Assembly: GCF_036226465.1 (NCBI RefSeq)
Contig: NZ_CP108476.1
Span: 2,232,001 to 2,296,000, forward strand
Direction of reading: 5' to 3'
DNA: 64,000 nucleotides
Source: Kitasatospora sp. NBC_01250
GTDB taxonomy: Bacteria; Actinomycetota; Actinomycetes; Streptomycetales; Streptomycetaceae
Made by a program: the position numbers and the translations under genes. Below, one piece after another: positions 59,500 to 64,000 of this stretch. The notes beneath the pieces were generated by a model. The model saw only the letters and a list, made by a program, of their open reading frames with translations, had not been told where the DNA came from and searched no databases. The first letter of the stretch is position 1. The number at the start of each line of letters is the position of its first letter.

Positions 59500-60980
59500 A
59501 CGCCCCTTCGCCACCGCCCGGTTGCCCGGCCCACCAGCCGCGGCCCACCGGTTTCCCGCTCTACGGCGCGGAGTTCGCCACCGACCCGGCCGCCGTCTAC
59601 GCCCGGCTGCGGGCGTACGGCCCGCTCGCCCCGGTCGAGCTCTACCCGGGCACCACCGCGACCCTGGTGCTCTCCTACCAGGCGGCGCTGGAGGTCCTGC
59701 GCAGCCCGGAGACCTTCTCCAAGGACTCCCGCCGCTGGCGCGGCCTGGCGGACGGCCGGGTCGCCCCGGACAACCCGGCCGTGCCGATGATGGCGCACCG
59801 GCCCAACGCGCTGTTCAGCGACGGCGACGCGCACGACCGGCTGCGCGGCGCGGTGACCGACTCGCTGGACCGGGTCGACCCGAACGCGCTGCGCGGCTAC
59901 GTCGAGCGCAGCGCCGACCGGCTGATCGACGCCTTCGCCGGACGCGGCTCCGCCGACCTGGTGGCCGACTACGCCAGGGCGCTGCCGCTGCTGGTCTTCA
60001 ACGAGCTGTTCGGCTCCCCCGCGCACCTGGGCGACCGGCTGGTGGCCGGCATGACGGGCATCTTCGACGGCGTCGACGCCGAACGGGCCAACGCCGAACT
60101 CACCGGCGCGCTGCTGGAGTTGGTGGCCCTCAAGCGGGCCGAGCCGGGCGCCGACGTGACCAGCTGGCTGATGGCCCATCCGGCCGCGCTGACCGACGAG
60201 GAGATGCTGCACCAGCTGGTGCTGCTGATGGGCGCGGGCACCGAGCCGCAGCTCAACCTGATCAGCAACACGCTGCGGCTGCTGCTCGCCGACGACCGCT
60301 TCGCCGGCGACCTGGCCGGCGGCACCCTGCCGGTGGACGACGCGCTGGACGAGGTGCTGTGGACCGACCCGCCGATGGCCAACTACGGGGTGCACTTCCC
60401 GGTGCGGGACGTCGAGATGGGCGGCGTGCTGCTGCCGGAGGGCGAGCCGGTGGTGGTCAGCTTCGCGGCTGCCAACACGGACCCGGCGCTGGCCGGGCGC
60501 GCCCGCGGCGGCAACCGGGCCCACCTGGCCTGGAGCGCGGGCCCGCACACCTGCCCGGCCCAGGGCCCGGCCCGGCTGATCGCCGCGGTGGCCGTCGAGA
60601 AGCTGCTGGACCGGCTGCCGGACCTGGAGCTGGCCATCAAGCCCGATGAACTGCGGTGGCGCCCGGGGCCGTTCCACCGCGCGCTGGCCGACCTGCCGGT
60701 GTACTTCCCGCCGGCCACCGGCACCGCGCCGCTCGCCCATCCGGCGGCCCCCGGCAGCCTGCTCACGACGGCCTCGGCGATCCCCACCGCGCCCGCCGCC
60801 CCGCAGCCGGCACCGACCGCACCCCACCCCACCCCTGGAGGCCCTGCATGGAACCCGACCGCTGCCCCTTCCGGATCGACCCGAGCGGAAGCGACATCTA
60901 CGGCGAGGCCCGCCGCATCCACCAGGACGGGCCGGTGGCCAAGGTGGAGCTCCCTGGTGGCGTGGTTGCGTGGTCGGTAG
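59496..60980 (+). CDS. Cytochrome P450 (CYP157-like) with changed EXXR motif
   Basis: A 494-aa P450 coupled to cvnD. The haem-binding segment is [15 protein letters not shown] (Cys353). The I-helix has [10 protein letters not shown] (about 243-252). The K-helix motif EXXR is EVLW (Glu286-Trp289): the Arg is replaced by Trp. CYP157-type P450s in conservons are known to have an altered EXXR. The C-terminal 80 residues are Pro/Ala-rich, and the last 44 codons overlap the next gene. The start is GTG 59496. It may serve as a partner or regulator of the second P450 rather than a standard oxygenase. Confidence 0.9.
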   Translation: MNAPSPPPGCPAHQPRPTGFPLYGAEFATDPAAVYARLRAYGPLAPVELYPGTTATLVLSYQAALEVLRSPETFSKDSRRWRGLADGRVAPDNPAVPMMAHRPNALFSDGDAHDRLRGAVTDSLDRVDPNALRGYVERSADRLIDAFAGRGSADLVADYARALPLLVFNELFGSPAHLGDRLVAGMTGIFDGVDAERANAELTGALLELVALKRAEPGADVTSWLMAHPAALTDEEMLHQLVLLMGAGTEPQLNLISNTLRLLLADDRFAGDLAGGTLPVDDALDEVLWTDPPMANYGVHFPVRDVEMGGVLLPEGEPVVVSFAAANTDPALAGRARGGNRAHLAWSAGPHTCPAQGPARLIAAVAVEKLLDRLPDLELAIKPDELRWRPGPFHRALADLPVYFPPATGTAPLAHPAAPGSLLTTASAIPTAPAAPQPAPTAPHPTPGGPAWNPTAAPSGSTRAEATSTARPAASTRTGRWPRWSSLVAWLRGR

Positions 60981-62101
60981 GCAACCAGCAGCTGATCAAG
61001 CAGCTGCTGGCGGACCCCCGGGTCTCCAAGAGCGCCCGCCAGCACTGGCCCGCGCTCATCAACGGTGAGATCCCCGCCGACTGGCCGCTGATGATCTGGG
61101 TGGCGGTCGACAACATGTTCACCGCCTACGGCGCCGAGCACCGCCGGCTGCGCCGCCTGGTGGCCGGCTCCTTCACCAACCGGCGCACCGAGGCGCTGCG
61201 CCCGCGCGTCGAGCGGATCACCGAGGACCTGCTGACCGCGCTCGCCACCACCCCCGCCGGCACCGCCGCCGACCTGCGCGAGGGGTACGCCTACCCGCTG
61301 CCGATCCAGGTGATCTGCGAGCTGTTCGGCGTCCCCGAGCACCTCCACCCCGGCCTGCGCGGCTGCGTGGACGGCTTCTTCGACACCACCATCACGCCCG
61401 AGGCCGCCCAGGCCAACGCCGAGGAGGTCTACCGGATCCTCGGCGAGCTGGTCGCGATCAAGCGCAAGGAACCGGCCGACGACCTGACCAGTGCGCTGAT
61501 CGCCGCCCGGGACACCGAGGCGGACGGCGAGGACGCCGCCGGCGGCAGCACGCTCACCGAGAAGGAACTGCTCGACACCCTGCTGCTGGTGATCAGCGCC
61601 GGCCACGAGACCACGGTCAACCTGCTGGACAACGCGATCCACCTGCTGCTGACCCACCCCGAGCAGCTGGCCCTGGTCCGTTCGGGCCGGGCCTCCTGGA
61701 ACGACGTGATCGACGAGACGCTGCGGGTGCAGTCACCGGTGGCCAACCTGCCGCTGCGCTACGCCCTGGAGGACATCCAGGCCGGCGACGTGCTGATCCG
61801 CAAGGGCGAGGCGATCATGGCGGCCTACGCCACCGCCGGTCGCGACGAGGCGGTGCACGGCGCGGACGCGGACGTCTTCGACCTCACCCGCGAGGTCAAG
61901 GACCACGTCGCCTTCGGCCACGGCGCGCACTTCTGCCTGGGCGCCCCGCTGGCCCGCCTGGAGGCCGCGGTCGCCCTGCCGGCGCTCTTCGAGCGGTTCC
62001 CCGACCTGGCGCTCGCGGAGGGCGGGTTGACGCCGATGGAGTCGTTCATCTCCAACGGCCACCGGCAGCTGCCGGTGGTGCTGCGCCCGGCCGCGAGCTG
62101 A
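60848..62101 (+). CDS. Cytochrome P450 (CYP154-like)
   Basis: A 417-aa P450 with all canonical motifs: I-helix SAGHETT (250-256), EXXR ETLR (290-293) and haem loop [10 protein letters not shown] with Cys363. CYP154-type enzymes follow CYP157-type ones in streptomycete conservons and oxidise small hydrophobic molecules. ATG 60848 lies 133 bp inside the preceding P450 gene, in a different frame. GGAGGCCCTGC precedes it. Electron partners are not in the window. It ends at a convergent hairpin. Confidence 0.93.
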   Translation: MEPDRCPFRIDPSGSDIYGEARRIHQDGPVAKVELPGGVVAWSVGNQQLIKQLLADPRVSKSARQHWPALINGEIPADWPLMIWVAVDNMFTAYGAEHRRLRRLVAGSFTNRRTEALRPRVERITEDLLTALATTPAGTAADLREGYAYPLPIQVICELFGVPEHLHPGLRGCVDGFFDTTITPEAAQANAEEVYRILGELVAIKRKEPADDLTSALIAARDTEADGEDAAGGSTLTEKELLDTLLLVISAGHETTVNLLDNAIHLLLTHPEQLALVRSGRASWNDVIDETLRVQSPVANLPLRYALEDIQAGDVLIRKGEAIMAAYATAGRDEAVHGADADVFDLTREVKDHVAFGHGAHFCLGAPLARLEAAVALPALFERFPDLALAEGGLTPMESFISNGHRQLPVVLRPAAS

Positions 62102-62109
62102 CGGTCACT

Positions 62110-62137
62110 CGGCCGGCCCGGAGTTCCGGGCCGGCCG
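62110..62137. terminator. Bidirectional terminator after the P450 pair
   Basis: A perfect 12-bp stem CGGCCGGCCCGG with loop AGTT, 8 bp after the P450 stop and 11 bp from the convergent deacetylase stop. Confidence 0.8.
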
Positions 62138-62148
62138 GGTGCACCCGC

Positions 62149-62862
62149 TCAGATCCCGTGGTCGCGCAGCGGGCCGACCGCGAGCCCCCGCTGCTCGCAC
62201 AGCTCCAGCAGCCGGGGCAGCGCACCCAGCGTGGCGCGCCAGGACTCGGGCGCGGAGGTGCAGTCCGAGTCGTGCAGCAGCACGGTGCCGCCGGCCAGCG
62301 GGGTGCGGGTGAGGGTGCGCAGCACCGACTCGGGCGTGGCCGAGGCGGTCCAGTCCCGTCCCCAGTGGGTCCAGAGCACCGGCGTCAGCCCGTTCTCCTT
62401 CGCCGCGTAGAGCGCCGAGGCGCTCAGCACCCCGTACGGCGGCCGGTACCAGCGCGGCTGCTGTCCGGTGACGGAGGCCACCAGGTCGCGGGCCCGCGCC
62501 ACGTCGTCGCGGGTGGCCCGGGGCGAGCGGACCAGCAGCGGGCGGTGCTCCCAGCCGTGCACCGCCACCTCGTGCCCGGCCTCGACCAGTTCCCGGCCGA
62601 GCTCGGGAGCCCGCTGCAGCATCCGGCCGAGCAGGAAGAAGGTCGCCCTGGTGCCGGTCTTCGCCAGCTCCGCCAGGAAGCGCGGGGTGGAAGCCGGATC
62701 CGGGCCGTCGTCGAAGGTCAGCGCGACGTGGCCCGGGTCGCCGGGGCCGCTCAGCCCCGGGGCGAGCAGCGGGCGCAGCGGGCCGAGCGAGGTGAGCGCG
62801 GGCAGGCTGTGGCCCACCGCGAGGGCGCCGGCGGTCAGCGCCAGCGTACGGACCGGCTTCAC
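62149..62862 (-). CDS. Polysaccharide deacetylase (NodB/CE4 family)
   Basis: A 237-aa protein. A short N-terminal hydrophobic stretch (TLALTAGALAVGHSLPAL) may be a signal or anchor. The CE4 motifs are all visible: LTFDDGPDPASTP (catalytic and metal Asp), HEVAVHGWEHRP (H-x3-H), WYRPPYG, and the late VLLHDSD. It removes acetyl groups from chitin-like or cell-wall sugars. GTG 62862 overlaps the stop of the glycosyltransferase gene, so the two are coupled. Confidence 0.9.
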   Translation of the reverse strand: MKPVRTLALTAGALAVGHSLPALTSLGPLRPLLAPGLSGPGDPGHVALTFDDGPDPASTPRFLAELAKTGTRATFFLLGRMLQRAPELGRELVEAGHEVAVHGWEHRPLLVRSPRATRDDVARARDLVASVTGQQPRWYRPPYGVLSASALYAAKENGLTPVLWTHWGRDWTASATPESVLRTLTRTPLAGGTVLLHDSDCTSAPESWRATLGALPRLLELCEQRGLAVGPLRDHGI

Positions 62863-63974
62863 GAGGCCACCTCCAGGATCGTCGCCGGAGCGGGCAGCCC
62901 GCCGGCCAGGTCGGCCACGATCGCGTCGGGCCGGGCGGCGGGCCGCCGGCGCGGCGCGGCGCCCTGGGCGAGCGCATCGGCCAAGGCGGCCCCCAGCCGC
63001 TTCTCCTCGCGTATCCAGTCGGCCAGTCCGGCCTCGTCCAGCGCGGCGGCGTTGGTCACCCCGTGCCCCGGCAGGCAGCGGTAGCTGACCACCGGCAGGC
63101 CGCTGGCCATCGCCTCCAGCGAGGTGAGGCCGCCGGCGTTCTGCACCACCACGTCGCAGGCCCGCAGCAGGTCCGGCATGTCGTCCACCCAGCCGAGCGC
63201 CACGCCGTGGCCGGCGGCGGAGATCCGCTCGCGCATCGCCTCGTTGTGCCCGCAGACGGTGACCGGCACGGCCCGGCCCGAGGCGGCGATCTCGCGGGCC
63301 GTCAGCTCGACCTCGCCGACCCCCCAGGAGCCGGCCGTGACCAGCGCGATCGGTCCCTCGGCGGGCAGCCCGAAGCGGGCCCGCGCGCGCCGCCGCTCGG
63401 CCGCCGAGCGGGCCGGGCGGAAGGCCGGGCCGACCAGCGGGTCGCAGATCTCCACCCGGCGCGCGCCGTGGCGCTGCGCCTGGTCGGCGGCGACCGGGTG
63501 CAGCGCGAGGTGCAGGTCGACGCCCTCGGCCACCCAGAGCGGGTGCACCGACATGTCGGTGAGGAAGGTGGCCACCGGCACCGCCAGCCGGCCGCGCCGG
63601 CGCAGCCGGCCCAGCGCCTGGCTGGCCAGCGGGTAGGTGGAGACCACCGCGGCCGTCCCGGCCCCGGCCAGCTTCGCGGTCCGCCGGCCGCCGGCCACCG
63701 CGAACAGGGCGCCGACCAGCGCCGCGGAGTGCCGGTTCTTCTCCAGGCCGCGCAGCAGCCAGCCCCAGGCCCAGGGCGCGACCTTGAGCTCCAGCGCGTA
63801 GCTGCCGCGCAGCAGCCGCCCGCAGCCGCGCGGCAGCAGGTCGAGGAAGTCGTGGCACTCGGCGTCGAACCCGGCCGTCCGCAGGCGGCGGACCAGTTCG
63901 CGGGCGGCGCCGTCGTGGCCCGCCCCCACGCTCGCGGACACGACGACGATCCGGCGCGGCTGTGTCGACCGCAT
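62859..63974 (-). CDS. MGDG-synthase/MurG-like glycosyltransferase
   Basis: A 371-aa GT-B glycosyltransferase. The N-terminal half, like monogalactosyldiacylglycerol synthases, has IVVVSASVGAGHDGAARELVRRL. The C-terminal nucleotide-sugar part has VCGHNEAMRERI, GWVDDMPDLLRACDVVVQNAGGLTSLEAMASGLPVV. A lipid acceptor is likely. The start is ATG 63974 behind AAGGAGCC. With the deacetylase it forms a two-gene unit that could make and modify a glycolipid or surface glycan. Confidence 0.88.
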   Translation of the reverse strand: MRSTQPRRIVVVSASVGAGHDGAARELVRRLRTAGFDAECHDFLDLLPRGCGRLLRGSYALELKVAPWAWGWLLRGLEKNRHSAALVGALFAVAGGRRTAKLAGAGTAAVVSTYPLASQALGRLRRRGRLAVPVATFLTDMSVHPLWVAEGVDLHLALHPVAADQAQRHGARRVEICDPLVGPAFRPARSAAERRRARARFGLPAEGPIALVTAGSWGVGEVELTAREIAASGRAVPVTVCGHNEAMRERISAAGHGVALGWVDDMPDLLRACDVVVQNAGGLTSLEAMASGLPVVSYRCLPGHGVTNAAALDEAGLADWIREEKRLGAALADALAQGAAPRRRPAARPDAIVADLAGGLPAPATILEVAS

Positions 63975-64000
63975 CAGGCTCCTTCCAGAGCGGGTCGCGG

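Overview
The window is very GC-rich DNA from a mycelial actinobacterium. It is almost certainly Streptomycetaceae (Streptomyces, Kitasatospora or a close relative); genus and species cannot be fixed from this stretch alone. The evidence is a cvnABCD conservon followed by two cytochromes P450, an ergothioneine (egt) cluster, an XRE/DUF397 cluster, a DasR-type site upstream of a chitinase, many TetR regulators, frequent GTG/TTG starts and 1-8 bp start/stop overlaps. No tRNA, rRNA, CRISPR array, transposase or integrase was seen. The whole window looks like chromosomal coding DNA.

Layout. 1-5.4 kb: a partial TetR gene divergent from a DUF998-SDR pair with two matching operators, then a secreted alpha/beta hydrolase, a PTH2-type protein, a conserved unknown and a YbjQ protein. 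5.4-9.1 kb: the complete paaABCDE phenylacetyl-CoA epoxidase operon behind a TetR-type operator. 9.2-13.4 kb: an M20 peptidase coupled to a 43-codon leader ORF, and a secreted GH59 galactosidase. 13.6-17.9 kb: an aldo/keto reductase with its TetR regulator and a secreted S53 peptidase. 18-21.6 kb: a GlsB protein and a two-component system with two small exported proteins as likely targets.

21.7-26.6 kb: a cysteine-containing leader peptide, cysteine dioxygenase and rhodanese, then an osmoprotectant-type ABC transporter. 26.7-31.1 kb: a secreted transglycosylase-like protein, a methyltransferase and a GH18 chitinase carrying a perfect internal duplication. 31.2-37.1 kb: an epimerase, a GlcD-type oxidase, RidA, a Tat-exported hydrolase, a hydroxyisobutyrate-dehydrogenase-like enzyme and a degenerate NUDIX protein. 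37.1-40.9 kb: an XRE/DUF397 cluster, a double GNAT, a decayed gene and a small Cys-rich protein. 41-47.6 kb: phospholipase C, a methyltransferase, an LD-carboxypeptidase and a TetR-MFS drug exporter pair.

47.8-52.4 kb: egtABCD, the route to ergothioneine without a local egtE. 52.5-56 kb: a TetR regulator coupled to an AurF-type diiron oxygenase, and an RCK-2TM-RCK channel-like protein. 56.1-62.1 kb: the conservon cvnABCD plus two overlapping P450 genes, the first with a changed EXXR motif. 62.1-64 kb: a polysaccharide deacetylase coupled to an MGDG-synthase-like glycosyltransferase.

Points that merit follow-up are the cysteine leader upstream of cysteine dioxygenase, the coupled leader ORF of the M20 peptidase, the two-component system with its direct-repeat target promoter, the TetR-AurF unit, the filterless RCK channel and the conservon P450 pair.
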